A stretch of 64,000 nucleotides of DNA from Stappia sp. (GTDB lineage: Bacteria; Pseudomonadota; Alphaproteobacteria; Rhizobiales; Stappiaceae): positions 124,001 through 188,000 of the forward strand of contig PBLF01000029.1 in the NCBI GenBank assembly GCA_002722295.1, written 5' to 3'. The notes beneath the pieces are model-generated. The model had not been told where the DNA came from. It ran no database searches and was given only the letters and a program-made list of their open reading frames with translations. Every line of letters starts with the position of its first letter. The first letter of the stretch is position 1. Positions 12,036-20,623 of this stretch are shown piece by piece. The position numbers and the translations under genes are program-made.

Positions 12036-13199
12036 ATGTCTCACTCGACCAGGGCACTGCTCAGGGCCTCGGCCGCCGCTCTCGCGGTTCTCGCGCTTGC
12101 CGCCTGCAATCCGTCCGACGATACGGCGGCGAAGAAGCCCGAGCCGCCGACCGTGACCGTCGCCGCGGCCCAGAACAAGGACGTGCGCCAGTCGACGACC
12201 TTCGTCGGCCAGATCCAGGCGGTGGACGATGTCCAGATCCTTGCCCGCGTGTCCGGTTTCCTGGAGGCCAAGCACGTCGACGACGGCGCCATGGTCAAGA
12301 AGGACCAGTTGCTGTTCTCGATCGAGAAGACGTCCTACGAGGCGGCAGTCGCCTCGGCCGAGGCGGATGTGGCCAATGCCCGCGCGGATGCCGCGCTCAA
12401 GGCGGCGGACCTCGCCCGTGATACGGATCTCTACCAGAAGGGCCACATCTCCAAGGCCAAGTTCGACGCGACCACGGCGGCCAAGGAGCAGTCCGACGCA
12501 AACGTCGAGGCAGCCGATGCCCGGCTGAAGACGGCAAAGCTCAACCTCAGCTACACCGAGATTTCGGCGCCCTTCGACGGCCAGATCAGCAAGACGGCCT
12601 TCAGCGTCGGCGATGTGCTCGGCCCCAACAGCGGCCCCATCACGCGCCTGGTCAGCAAGGCGCCGGTCTATGTGAGTTTCGCCATCAGCGAAAAGCAGCT
12701 CCTGGACACGGTGAAGGGGCGGGGAACCGCCGGCTCCATCGTTGCCGAGGACATTCCTGACGTGCACCTCGTGCTGCCCAACAACGAGACCTATGGCGAG
12801 AACGGCGACATCGTCTTCCTCGACAACCGGGTCGATCCCAAGACGGGCACGATCTCCCTGCGCGCCAAGTTCGACAACAAGGACGGGCTCCTGGTTCCCG
12901 GCACCTTCGTGAGCGTCGTGATCGAGGCGCAGAAGGCGCAGAAGGAACTGGTGATCCCGCAGGCGGCGATCCAGCGCAACCAGCAGGGCCCCTTCGTTCT
13001 GGCGGTGAACGACAAGAACCTGGTCGAGCAGCGTCAGGTCGAGCTCGGCGCCCAGGTCGGCTCGGACTTCGTGGTCACCAAGGGACTGCAGCAGGGTGAG
13101 CGCGTCATCACGCTCGGCCTGCAGAAGGTGCGTCCCGGCGTGCCGGTCAAGACGGCGACCGACCCCAACGCGGCGGCCGACGCCAAGCCGGCGGAGTAA
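12036..13199 (+). CDS. RND efflux periplasmic adaptor (MexA/AcrA family), lipoprotein
   Basis: This is the membrane-fusion subunit of a tripartite efflux pump. The 387-residue protein begins MSHSTRALLRASAAALAVLA and has a lipobox LAAC, so it is probably lipid-anchored in the periplasm. A split lipoyl/barrel-sandwich domain flanks an alpha-helical hairpin (about residues 90-160, AEADVANARADAALKAADLA), followed by a beta-barrel with PGTFVSVVIEAQ. The permease gene starts six bases after its stop. No outer-membrane TolC-type gene is adjacent, so a channel encoded elsewhere must be used. A longer opening to 11946 lacks signal-peptide character. Confidence 0.93.
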   Translation: MSHSTRALLRASAAALAVLALAACNPSDDTAAKKPEPPTVTVAAAQNKDVRQSTTFVGQIQAVDDVQILARVSGFLEAKHVDDGAMVKKDQLLFSIEKTSYEAAVASAEADVANARADAALKAADLARDTDLYQKGHISKAKFDATTAAKEQSDANVEAADARLKTAKLNLSYTEISAPFDGQISKTAFSVGDVLGPNSGPITRLVSKAPVYVSFAISEKQLLDTVKGRGTAGSIVAEDIPDVHLVLPNNETYGENGDIVFLDNRVDPKTGTISLRAKFDNKDGLLVPGTFVSVVIEAQKAQKELVIPQAAIQRNQQGPFVLAVNDKNLVEQRQVELGAQVGSDFVVTKGLQQGERVITLGLQKVRPGVPVKTATDPNAAADAKPAE

Positions 13200-13205
13200 C
13201 GCCTG

Positions 13206-16200
13206 ATGTTCTCGCGCACCTTCATCTACAGGCCGAAATTCGCCCTCGTCATCTCGATCGTCATCACGATCGCGGGCCTGATCGGCTACGCCACGCTGCC
13301 TGTCGAGCAGTTCCCGGACATCACGCCGCCGGTGGTGAACGTCTCCGCCACCTACACCGGCGCCAGCGCCGACGTGGTCGAGAGCACGGTCGCGGCCCCC
13401 ATCGAGGGGCAGGTGAACGGCGTCGACGACATGATCTACATGGAGTCGAACAGCACCGATAACGGCAGCTATTCGCTCAACGTCACCTTCGCCGTCGGTA
13501 CCGATCCGGACATCGCCACCGTCAACGTGCAGAACCGCGTGGCCCAGGCCACCAGCATGTTGCCGAGCGAGGTGACGCAGAACGGCGTCACGGTGCAGAA
13601 GTCCTCGACCAACATGCTGCTGGTCGTCACGCTCTACTCGCCGAACAAGACCTACGACGAACTGTTCCTGTCGAACTACGCCTCGATCAACCTGAAGGAC
13701 GCGCTGGCCCGCGTTCCCGGCGTCGGCAAGGCGGACGTTCTGACCGACTTCTCGTACGGCATGCGGATCTGGCTCGATCCCGACCGCCTGTCGAGCCTCG
13801 GCATGGCGCCGTCCGACTTCATTTCCGCCGTGCGCGACCAGAACATCCAGGTCGCCGCCGGCCAGATCGGCGCGCCGCCCGTGCCCGAGGGGCAGCAGTT
13901 CCAGTACACGGTCAAGGCCAAGGGGCGCCTGTCGACCAAGGAGGAGTTCGAGAACATCATCCTGCGCACGGGTGCCGACGGCGCCCTTGTGCGCATCGGT
14001 GACGTGGCCCGCGTCGAGCTGGGGTCCCAGTTCTATTCTGCGAACGGCCGCTACGACAGCCAGCCCGCGACGGTGATCGCCGTCTACCAGGCGCCGGGAG
14101 CCAACGCGCTTGCCGTCGCCGAGGGCGTTCGCAAGCGCCTCGACGAACTGGCCTCCGCCTTCCCGAAGGACATGGCCTATGAGGTGCCCTTCGACACGAC
14201 CGAGTTCGTGGAGCGCTCGCTCGACGATGTGGTGACGACCCTCATGATCACCTTCGGCCTCGTGGTCGCGGTGGTCTTCGTGTTCCTCGGAAACTGGCGC
14301 GCGACGATCGTTCCCACGATCGCAATTCCCGTGTCGCTGATCGGTACCTTCGCGATTCTTCTCGCCGCCGGCATGTCGCTCAACACCATCAGCCTTTTCG
14401 CTCTGGTGCTGGCCATCGGCATCGTCGTCGATGACGCGATCATCGTGGTGGAGAACGTCGAGCGCCTCATTCACGACGAGGGCCTGCCGCCCAAGGAAGC
14501 GGCGGTGAAGGCCATGACGCAGATCACCGCGCCGGTGATCGCCACGACGCTCGTGCTGCTCGCGGTCTTCGTTCCGACGATCTTCATGCCCGGCATCACC
14601 GGGCGTCTCTACTCCCAGTTCGCCATCACCATCTCGGTGTCGGTGCTCATTTCCTCCATCAACGCGCTGACGCTGTCGCCGGCGCTGTGCGGCCTCATTC
14701 TCAAGGCGCACGAGGAGGAGCCGAAGGGCATCTTCGCGCTGTTCGAGAAGGGCGTCAGCGGCGCCCGGAACGCCTATGTCGGCGTCGTGTCGCGCCTGCT
14801 TCCGCGTGCCTACGTCGGCGTCCTGGCCGTGCTTCTGGCGATCGGCGGCATCGTTCTTCTGGACGGCAAGCTGCCCAAGGGCTTCCTGCCGCTCGAGGAC
14901 CAGGGCTACCTGATGGTCGACGTGCAGCTTCCCGACGGCGCCGCGCTGCCGCGTACGTCGGTGATCACCACGGACATGGAAGACCGCCTCAAGGATATCG
15001 ACGGCATCGAGCACGTCATCACGGTGAACGGCTTCTCGATCCTCAATTCCGGACTGGCGACCAATTCCGCGCTGGTCATCGTCAAGCTCACCAACTGGTC
15101 GAAGCGCGAGAAGCCCTCGTTGAGCGCCGACGCGATTCTCGCCGAGCTCTGGCAGGAGTTCGCCACGATCCCGGGCGCCAGCATCATCGCCTTCAACGCA
15201 CCGCCCATTCCCGGTCTCGGGACCACGGCCGGCGTGGAGATGAAGGTTCAGCAGACCGGCGGCGGCTCGCCCCAGGATCTCGCCTCGGCGATCGGTTCCA
15301 TGGTCTATTCCTCGAACCAGCTTCCCTCGGTGGCCCAGGCCTATTCGACCTTCCGGGCGAACGTGCCGCAGCTCTTCGTCGATCTCGACCGCTCGCGGGC
15401 CAAGCTTCTCGATGTCGGCGTCAGCGATGTCTTCGCCACGCTGCAGGCCTATCTCGGGTCGTACTACGTCAACGACTTCAACATCTTCGGCCGTGTGTAC
15501 AAGGTCATGATCCAGGCCGAGGGCGCCTATCGCGACCGGGCCGACGACATCGGGCGTCTCTATGTACGCTCGGGCTCCGGAGACATGGTCCCGCTGCGCT
15601 CGCTGGTCCAGGTGGAGAACATCCTCGGTCCGCAGATCCTGAACCGGTACAACATGTTCCGCTCGGCGTCGGTGAATGCCTCTCCGGCGGCCGGCGCGTC
15701 CACCGGCACCTTGATGGTGGGCATGGCTCAGACGGCCGAGGAGGCGCTTCCCTCGGGCTACACCTTCGAGTGGACGGGAACGGCGCTGCAGCAGCAGGGC
15801 GCGGGCGCCGTCGTGGTGCTGGTCCTCATGTTCTCGATCCTCTTCGCCTATCTCTTCCTGGTCGCCCAGTACGAGAGCTGGTCGATGCCCGTGGCCATTC
15901 TGCTCACGGTGACGATCGCGCTGCTCGGCGCCTTCGTCGCGGTGCTGGTGACCGGGCGGGACGTCAACCTCTACACCCAGATCGGCATGATCATGCTGGT
16001 CGGCCTGGGGGCGAAGAACGCGATCCTGATCGTCGAGTTCGCCATGGAGGAGAGGGCGGCCGGACGGTCGATCCGCGAGGCGGCGCGCCAGGCGGCCCAC
16101 CTGCGTTTCCGCGCCGTGATGATGACCGCGCTGGCCTTCCTGCTCGGTGTCGTGCCGCTGCTCACCGCCTCGGGCGCGGGCGCGGCCAGCCAGCAGGCGA

Positions 16201-16397
16201 TTGGCTTCGCGGTCTTCGGCGGCATGGCCTTCGCCACCGCCTTCGGCGTCGTCTTCGTGCCCGTGCTCTATGTGGTGATGCAGTCGCTGCGCGAGCGGGT
16301 GAAGGGTGTCTACAAGGGCATCGACGCGCCGGGCGAGACGCCGGAAGGACCCGACGGCGGGCCGGACCACGACGAGGGAAGCGCCCGTCCGGCGTGA
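13206..16397 (+). CDS. RND multidrug efflux permease (HAE1/AcrB family)
   Basis: This 1063-residue inner-membrane proton-driven efflux pump has the standard 12-TM RND layout with two large periplasmic loops. The family N-terminus is FSRTFIYRPKFALVISIVI, and PVEQFPDITPPVV follows. The proton-relay Asp pair is D409-D410 in TM4 (GIVVDDAIIVVENVER). The C-terminal half shows GLGAKNAILIVEFA and LGVVPL. The HAE1 type usually exports hydrophobic drugs or bile-salt-like compounds, but the substrate here is unknown. A GC hairpin at 16419-16440 without a T-run may act as a weak terminator. Confidence 0.96.
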   Translation: MFSRTFIYRPKFALVISIVITIAGLIGYATLPVEQFPDITPPVVNVSATYTGASADVVESTVAAPIEGQVNGVDDMIYMESNSTDNGSYSLNVTFAVGTDPDIATVNVQNRVAQATSMLPSEVTQNGVTVQKSSTNMLLVVTLYSPNKTYDELFLSNYASINLKDALARVPGVGKADVLTDFSYGMRIWLDPDRLSSLGMAPSDFISAVRDQNIQVAAGQIGAPPVPEGQQFQYTVKAKGRLSTKEEFENIILRTGADGALVRIGDVARVELGSQFYSANGRYDSQPATVIAVYQAPGANALAVAEGVRKRLDELASAFPKDMAYEVPFDTTEFVERSLDDVVTTLMITFGLVVAVVFVFLGNWRATIVPTIAIPVSLIGTFAILLAAGMSLNTISLFALVLAIGIVVDDAIIVVENVERLIHDEGLPPKEAAVKAMTQITAPVIATTLVLLAVFVPTIFMPGITGRLYSQFAITISVSVLISSINALTLSPALCGLILKAHEEEPKGIFALFEKGVSGARNAYVGVVSRLLPRAYVGVLAVLLAIGGIVLLDGKLPKGFLPLEDQGYLMVDVQLPDGAALPRTSVITTDMEDRLKDIDGIEHVITVNGFSILNSGLATNSALVIVKLTNWSKREKPSLSADAILAELWQEFATIPGASIIAFNAPPIPGLGTTAGVEMKVQQTGGGSPQDLASAIGSMVYSSNQLPSVAQAYSTFRANVPQLFVDLDRSRAKLLDVGVSDVFATLQAYLGSYYVNDFNIFGRVYKVMIQAEGAYRDRADDIGRLYVRSGSGDMVPLRSLVQVENILGPQILNRYNMFRSASVNASPAAGASTGTLMVGMAQTAEEALPSGYTFEWTGTALQQQGAGAVVVLVLMFSILFAYLFLVAQYESWSMPVAILLTVTIALLGAFVAVLVTGRDVNLYTQIGMIMLVGLGAKNAILIVEFAMEERAAGRSIREAARQAAHLRFRAVMMTALAFLLGVVPLLTASGAGAASQQAIGFAVFGGMAFATAFGVVFVPVLYVVMQSLRERVKGVYKGIDAPGETPEGPDGGPDHDEGSARPA

Positions 16398-16469
16398 CCC
16401 GATCGAGCAAACCGGATCGGGCGGCGCTTGCGTGCCGCCCGACTTCTGTGAACGCGGGGCAATAACCGC

Positions 16470-16498
16470 TTGTCTTCATGCGCCCCCGTTGTTACAGG
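16470..16498 (+). promoter_or_regulatory. Candidate promoter of tRNA-Lys
   Basis: TTGTCT (16470-16475) and TACAGG (16493-16498) are 17 bp apart and end 12 bp before the mature tRNA. The -10 match is weak. Confidence 0.35.
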
Positions 16499-16510
16499 GA
16501 TGCGCGTTGG

Positions 16511-16586
16511 GAGCCTGTAGCTCAGCTGGTAGAGCAACTGACTTTTAATCAGTAGGTCCAGGGTTCGAACCCCTGCGGGCTCACCA
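16511..16586 (+). tRNA. tRNA-Lys (anticodon TTT)
   Basis: The 76-nt cloverleaf has an acceptor stem of GAGCCTG with CGGGCTC, a D stem GCTC/GAGC, an anticodon stem ACTGA/TCAGT with loop CTTTTAA (anticodon TTT) and a T arm CAGGG-TTCGAAC-CCCTG. The 3' CCA is encoded. No integrase or attachment-site repeat follows it. Confidence 0.97.
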
Positions 16587-17055
16587 ACTTTTCTCTCTCT
16601 GCCTTTTCGATGATCCTGAACACGCGCCACGATTTCGGCGTGCGGCGCCGCATGTTCCGCCGGTTGCTTGTCTTTCTTCCAGCTTGCGACGACGGTGTTC
16701 GCTCCGCCCCTGCGCGACACATCGAAGGTGCCGACCTGCTCGCGCCGGAAAAGGTCGCAAATCATATTTCCGAAAATGTTTCCGCACTGTGTGGTCGCAA
16801 TCGAGCGCCGAACGTATTAACGTTTTGGTTGCCCCGGCGTGCAATACTTGGGTGAATCGGGTGAGCGAACACCCGATATGCTTGCAATGCCGGGCCTGAC
16901 GAGAGATCGTTGTCCCGCCGGATGCCGGAGAACCGGCCCGTTCGCAAGCATCGGGGACCGCCGGTGGCGGCGGGGTGGACAGACGGATCATGGACAGGTC
17001 GTCGCGATGCGTGAAAGCATCGTGTCGGCCTTAGAAGGCTGGATTGGAGCCGCCG
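16587..17055. other. 469-bp gap after tRNA-Lys, no supported gene
   Basis: Frames here are short and unlike any family I know. The minus-strand frame from 16765 runs into the antisense of the tRNA and is a familiar artefact. The middle (about 16755-16850) is markedly AT-rich for this genome and could hold the promoter of the small gene at 17056. Confidence 0.4.
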
Positions 17056-17355
17056 ATGTCACACGACGGATCAGACGGACACACCCCGGGCGCGGCCGAA
17101 TTCGAGTTCCTCAAGGGACATATCGCGGCCACGATGACGCTGATTCACGGCCTTATCGCGCAAGGCGCGCTCGACCGTCATGCGCTCGACGCCTATTTCA
17201 CCGACTATCTCAGCCAGCTTCCCCACACCCGGCAGACGCTGGCACTGAGACTGGTCATCGACCAGTGGCGTCAGGGCCTTCGCGACGGGCAGGACGAGGC
17301 GGAACTGCGCCGCAACTTCCTTGAGGTCATCCAGGGCGGCCGCGGGCCGGAGTAA
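17056..17355 (+). CDS. Small hypothetical protein, 99 aa
   Basis: The ATG at 17056 follows a TTGGAG ribosome-binding sequence with good spacing. An in-frame TTG 12 bases earlier is less likely. The soluble protein is predicted to be mostly helical (FLKGHIAATMTLIHGLIAQG, then a segment with DYLSQLPHTRQTLALRLVID), with no signal peptide and no cysteine. It ends 16 bp before the convergent end of soxT. I do not recognise a family. Coding status is supported by the start context and by the balanced, non-shadow composition. Confidence 0.62.
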   Translation: MSHDGSDGHTPGAAEFEFLKGHIAATMTLIHGLIAQGALDRHALDAYFTDYLSQLPHTRQTLALRLVIDQWRQGLRDGQDEAELRRNFLEVIQGGRGPE

Positions 17356-17371
17356 CCCGGGCCCGCACCCC

Positions 17372-18466
17372 TCAGGGGTCCTGTCGCCCGAACGCCAGGC
17401 GCACGCGCGCGAACACGCCGCGAAGATCGCCTTCGACCAGCCACGCAATTCCGATCCGGCTTCCCAGCGCGATCGCCATGATCGTCACGGGAGCCGTGAG
17501 CGAAAGCGCCGATGCGGCGCTGAGGCCCTGACCCACGGTGCAGCCGTAGGCCAGGATTCCGCCGGTGCCCATCAGGAAGGCTCCGATGAGATGCCGGCGA
17601 AGCTCGCGCACGTCGTCGCAGGCTTCCCAGCGGAACTCCCGTTTCAGGCGCGCCCCGGCGAAGGCGCCCGCGATCACGCCGAACACCGAGCCGATTCCGA
17701 AGGTGATGGCCGCGCCGGAAAACGTCATCAGGTAGACGATGGCGTCGCCGAGCGGTCGCACGAAGGTGAAGGATTCCAGTTTCTGGGGGGCGAAGGGATC
17801 GGCGCCGAGCCGCGCCGTGACGAGCCATCCGGCGGCGATCGCGAGACCGACGGCCACCCCGCTCCAGATCAGGCGCGGGGCCTGACGAAAGCTTCCGCCA
17901 CCAAGCGCCCAGCCGCCGAGAACGACGGCAACGGCGAGGCCGGGCAGGGCGCCCGTGTCGAGTCCCGCCACCTTGTCGACCAGCGCGTCCAGGGACGGGG
18001 CGGGCTGTGCCGTCGCGCCGCGCGGCTCGAACACGACACGGCGCAGCAGTCCGGTAATGCCGCCCATTGCCATGTAGGCCGAGACGCCCATGACGAGGAA
18101 GGTCACGACCGCGCGCAGGTCGCCACCGCCGATGCGCGCCAGCGTTCCGAACCCGCAGGTTCCGACAAGCGCCATGCCGAGGCCGAACATCAGCCCGCCG
18201 ACGACGGCCCCGGACCACGGAATGGCATGGCCGAGGTAGACCGAGCGAGACAGGTCGATCAGTCCGGCGTGGGCAAGCACCTGCGTTGCCGCCATGGCGA
18301 CGGCGATGGCCAGCGCCCAGGCGCGCAGGCGTCTCGTGTCGCCGCCCAGAAACCAGTCCTCGAGCGCGCCCATGGCGCAGAAGCGCCCGACCCGCGCGGC
18401 GACACCGAGCACCGCGCCGCCACCGAAGCCGGCAAGGGCCAGCAAGGCGCCGGTTGAAAGTTCCAT
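17372..18466 (-). CDS. soxT: SoxT: YeeE/YedE-family sulfur-compound transporter
   Basis: This 364-residue polytopic membrane protein has about nine to ten hydrophobic helices. The three Cys-containing motifs of the YeeE/TsuA thiosulfate-uptake family are present: GRFCAMGALEDW near residue 29, GTCGFGTL near residue 104 and AYGCTVGQGLS near residue 303. It lies 88 bp after soxR on the same strand. The order soxS-soxR-soxT divergent from soxV matches the published Pseudaminobacter salicylatoxidans soxSRT arrangement. Its likely role is uptake of thiosulfate or another sulfur species, perhaps as an inducer route; the exact cargo is inference. Confidence 0.9.
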   Translation of the reverse strand: MELSTGALLALAGFGGGAVLGVAARVGRFCAMGALEDWFLGGDTRRLRAWALAIAVAMAATQVLAHAGLIDLSRSVYLGHAIPWSGAVVGGLMFGLGMALVGTCGFGTLARIGGGDLRAVVTFLVMGVSAYMAMGGITGLLRRVVFEPRGATAQPAPSLDALVDKVAGLDTGALPGLAVAVVLGGWALGGGSFRQAPRLIWSGVAVGLAIAAGWLVTARLGADPFAPQKLESFTFVRPLGDAIVYLMTFSGAAITFGIGSVFGVIAGAFAGARLKREFRWEACDDVRELRRHLIGAFLMGTGGILAYGCTVGQGLSAASALSLTAPVTIMAIALGSRIGIAWLVEGDLRGVFARVRLAFGRQDP

Positions 18467-18554
18467 GGTCCTGCCTCCTCCCAGGGTGTGGACCGTCCGC
18501 TTTCCGGTCTCGTGCCGCGCCGATCTCCTCCCGGCGGGGCACGGTCGCGGCCGG

Positions 18555-18899
18555 CTACTCCTTGCAGAACACGCTGTAGACGACCTCGATGACCTTGCGT
18601 GCGTCCTCGTTCGCCAGGCTGTAGTAGACCGTCTTGCCCTCGCGGCGCGTGGTCACGAGCTTGTCCATGCGCAGGCGCGCAAGCTGCTGGGAGACGGTCG
18701 GCTGGCGCAGGGCCAGCAGGGTCTCCAGCTCCGTCACGGACTTTTCGCCCTCCGCCAGGATGCAAAGGATCAGAAGGCGGCTTTCGTGGGCGATCGCCTT
18801 GAGAAAGTCGCTCGCCGTCCTGGCGTTGTCGATGATCTTGTCGATGTCCGATCCGCACTCGATGTCGGCAACCCGCGGAAGTGCCAAGTGTGTCTCCAT
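18555..18899 (-). CDS. soxR: SoxR: ArsR-family thiol/persulfide-sensing repressor
   Basis: This 114-residue winged-helix protein of the ArsR family starts METHLALPRVADIECG at ATG 18899; a longer frame to 19280 is a shadow over soxS. The recognition helix is LRQPTVSQQLARLR and the wing carries TTRREGKTVYYSL. Cys46 (LLILCILAEG) and Cys112 (VFCKE) correspond to the two redox-sensing cysteines of SqrR/BigR/SoxR, which form a tetrasulfide or disulfide link on persulfide exposure. It probably represses the sox promoters until reduced sulfur is present. Confidence 0.9.
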   Translation of the reverse strand: METHLALPRVADIECGSDIDKIIDNARTASDFLKAIAHESRLLILCILAEGEKSVTELETLLALRQPTVSQQLARLRMDKLVTTRREGKTVYYSLANEDARKVIEVVYSVFCKE

Positions 18900-18979
18900 G
18901 TCGTCTGGCCGGCTGCGTCCGCCGGCATTCGTTTGGTCCTGGGAACGGGGCCCGGCGCCGGGGACGCGGCGCCCTGCCG

Positions 18980-19387
18980 TCATCCCGCCGGGGTGGCCGG
19001 GGCCTTCGTCGTGTCCGGCACCTGCGTTCGCGCGTTTTCGAGCATCTCGCCCAGAAGGCCCCAGAAGAAGTCCTCGCCCGGATATCCCCGGATGCGTCCG
19101 TATTCGACACCGTCGTGAACCAGGGCGAAGCTCGGCGTGAATCGTTCCACCGTCATCCAGGCCAGATCGTCGGGGACAGGCGCGAGGATGTCGACGCGAC
19201 GAAGCGGCGCGGCCCGCCCCTCGTCGGTGCGGGGATAAATGCCGCCGATTTCCGCGTTCCAGCGCTCGCACCAGGAACACCCCTCGCGCTCGAACATCAC
19301 CAGCTCGAGCGCGGCGGCCGGGCCGCCGTGACTCAATACGGAAAGAAATCCGAACAAAAATGCGAAAATTTTGCGCGAGAGTTTCAC
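18980..19387 (-). CDS. soxS: SoxS: periplasmic thioredoxin-like protein
   Basis: This 135-residue protein starts at GTG 19387 and has a signal peptide (KIFAFLFGFLSVLSHGGPAAA). A thioredoxin-type active site follows, REGCSWCERWN, with the CxxC pair at about residues 37-40. In Paracoccus, SoxS is a periplasmic thioredoxin that keeps SoxY active by reducing its cysteine. It is the first gene of soxS-soxR-soxT and diverges from soxV across 261 bp. No strong ribosome-binding sequence is visible before the GTG. Confidence 0.87.
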   Translation of the reverse strand: MKLSRKIFAFLFGFLSVLSHGGPAAALELVMFEREGCSWCERWNAEIGGIYPRTDEGRAAPLRRVDILAPVPDDLAWMTVERFTPSFALVHDGVEYGRIRGYPGEDFFWGLLGEMLENARTQVPDTTKAPATPAG

Positions 19388-19458
19388 GTCGATGAGTCCG
19401 TTGGCGGTGGTTCGGCCCTTGTCAGCGCGACAATAGCAGGTTCATATGCGAATGCCAG

Positions 19459-19487
19459 AATGTGACGGGGTGACAGGCTGTCACATT
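19459..19487. promoter_or_regulatory. Nested palindrome between soxS and soxV (SoxR operator candidate)
   Basis: AATGTGAC (19459-19466) is an exact inverted repeat of GTCACATT (19480-19487), and inside it GTGACAG-G-CTGTCAC (19470-19484) is a second perfect palindrome. It lies about 72 bp upstream of soxS and about 162 bp upstream of soxV, where a regulator could control both directions. Confidence 0.55.
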
Positions 19488-19648
19488 GTCGTGCGGGTGC
19501 GCCTTGCGGCATGGACGTGTCGTGTCATGTGAGGCAGGAAGGGTGTCCAGCCGCCGGACGCCGGCACTTGCAATCTTGTCGCCGCCCGTGATTCCACGCC
19601 GCCGGCCGCATCGACCGTCCTCAGGGCGCGCGTTCAGGGAGTTCATCC

Positions 19649-20386
19649 ATGCTTGGAGATGTCACGGTTGCCGGCGCTTTTCTGGCCGGTCTGCTGTCCT
19701 TCGTCTCGCCCTGCGTGCTGCCGCTGGTGCCGCCCTATCTCGGCTTCCTTGCCGGTGTCTCCCTCGACGAGCTGACCGGGGAGGGCGAAAAGAAGGCCGA
19801 TCCGCGCCGCATCTTCTTCGCCTCGCTTGCCTTCGTGCTCGGGTTCTCGACCGTCTTCGTCGCGCTCGGGGCCAGCGCCTCCTTCATCGGTCAGTTCGTT
19901 ACCCGCCATCTCGACATTCTCGGATATGTCGCGGGCGTGGCCATCATCCTGATGGGACTGCATTTTCTGGGCGTGTTCCGGATCTCCCTGTTTTACCGCG
20001 AGGCGCGTGTCCACGTTGAGCGCAAGCCCGCCGGCCTGGTCGGCGCCTATGTCATCGGCCTTGCCTTTGCCTTCGGGTGGACGCCCTGCGTCGGTCCGAT
20101 CCTGGCCTCGATCCTCTTCGTCGCCGGTAGCGAGGAGACCGTTCTGGGCGGCGCGGTGCTGCTCGCCGCCTATGCGCTCGGCATCGGGATCCCGTTTCTC
20201 GCGGCCAGCCTCTTCGCCGGCCCGTTCATGCGCTTCATGATCCGCTTTCGCCGGCACATGGGCCTCGTCGAAAAGGCCATGGGCGTGCTCATGATCCTGA
20301 CCGGAATCGCCTTCATGACGGGTCAGATGGCGCGGCTTTCGTTCTGGCTTCTCGAGACCTTCCCCGTCCTTTCGACCATTGGCTAA
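19649..20386 (+). CDS. soxV: SoxV: CcdA/DsbD-type thiol electron transporter
   Basis: This 245-residue membrane protein has six predicted helices. It carries the two conserved intramembrane cysteines of the CcdA family, in VSPCVLPLVPPYL (about residue 23) and GWTPCVGPI (about residue 149). SoxV moves reducing power from cytoplasmic thioredoxin to periplasmic Sox partners that keep SoxY reduced. It opens the sox operon. In Paracoccus it is followed by soxW, but here only 237 bp of non-coding DNA separates it from soxX, so SoxS or another thioredoxin may be its partner. Confidence 0.94.
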   Translation: MLGDVTVAGAFLAGLLSFVSPCVLPLVPPYLGFLAGVSLDELTGEGEKKADPRRIFFASLAFVLGFSTVFVALGASASFIGQFVTRHLDILGYVAGVAIILMGLHFLGVFRISLFYREARVHVERKPAGLVGAYVIGLAFAFGWTPCVGPILASILFVAGSEETVLGGAVLLAAYALGIGIPFLAASLFAGPFMRFMIRFRRHMGLVEKAMGVLMILTGIAFMTGQMARLSFWLLETFPVLSTIG

Positions 20387-20501
20387 GGCGCTTTTTCGCC
20401 GGTCCGCTTCCTCTGCCGCAGTGCGACAAGCTCCCGCAAGGGTTTGAAACCTTGAGGGAAAGCGCGTGTTTGCGCGCGCGTTGTTTCGCAGATGCGAACG
20501 C

Positions 20502-20517
20502 ATTCTCAAAATCGAAT
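20502..20517. promoter_or_regulatory. ATTC-N8-GAAT operator candidate before soxX
   Basis: ATTC-TCAAAATC-GAAT lies about 107 bp upstream of the soxX start in the soxV-soxX gap. The ATTC-N8-GAAT form resembles the site described for SqrR-type sulfide-responsive repressors, the family of SoxR encoded here. This suggests a second, internal sox promoter. Confidence 0.5.
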
Positions 20518-20623
20518 ATGTGAATTGATCGCCCGGAAGGGACCTGTTACCTTTGTCTCGAGCCGCCACAAGAGCGGTCGCGACGGAATGACAAGTCCGG
20601 GTTCGCCGGCAGAGGGAAGGAAC

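Noticed and set aside
11631..16370. A 1579-codon open frame on the minus strand
   Set aside because: It is the antisense of the RND adaptor and permease genes. Its His/Arg/Asp-rich composition is the usual shadow of high-GC coding DNA, and it has no family similarity.
16310..16765. A 151-codon minus-strand frame across the tRNA
   Set aside because: Its middle (AGVRTLDLLIKSQLLYQ) is the well-known spurious translation of tRNA-Lys antisense, and the rest overlaps the RND permease.
16511..17055. tRNA-Lys as an integration site for a mobile element
   Set aside because: No integrase gene, no repeat of the tRNA 3' end and no shift in composition downstream beyond a short AT-rich patch.
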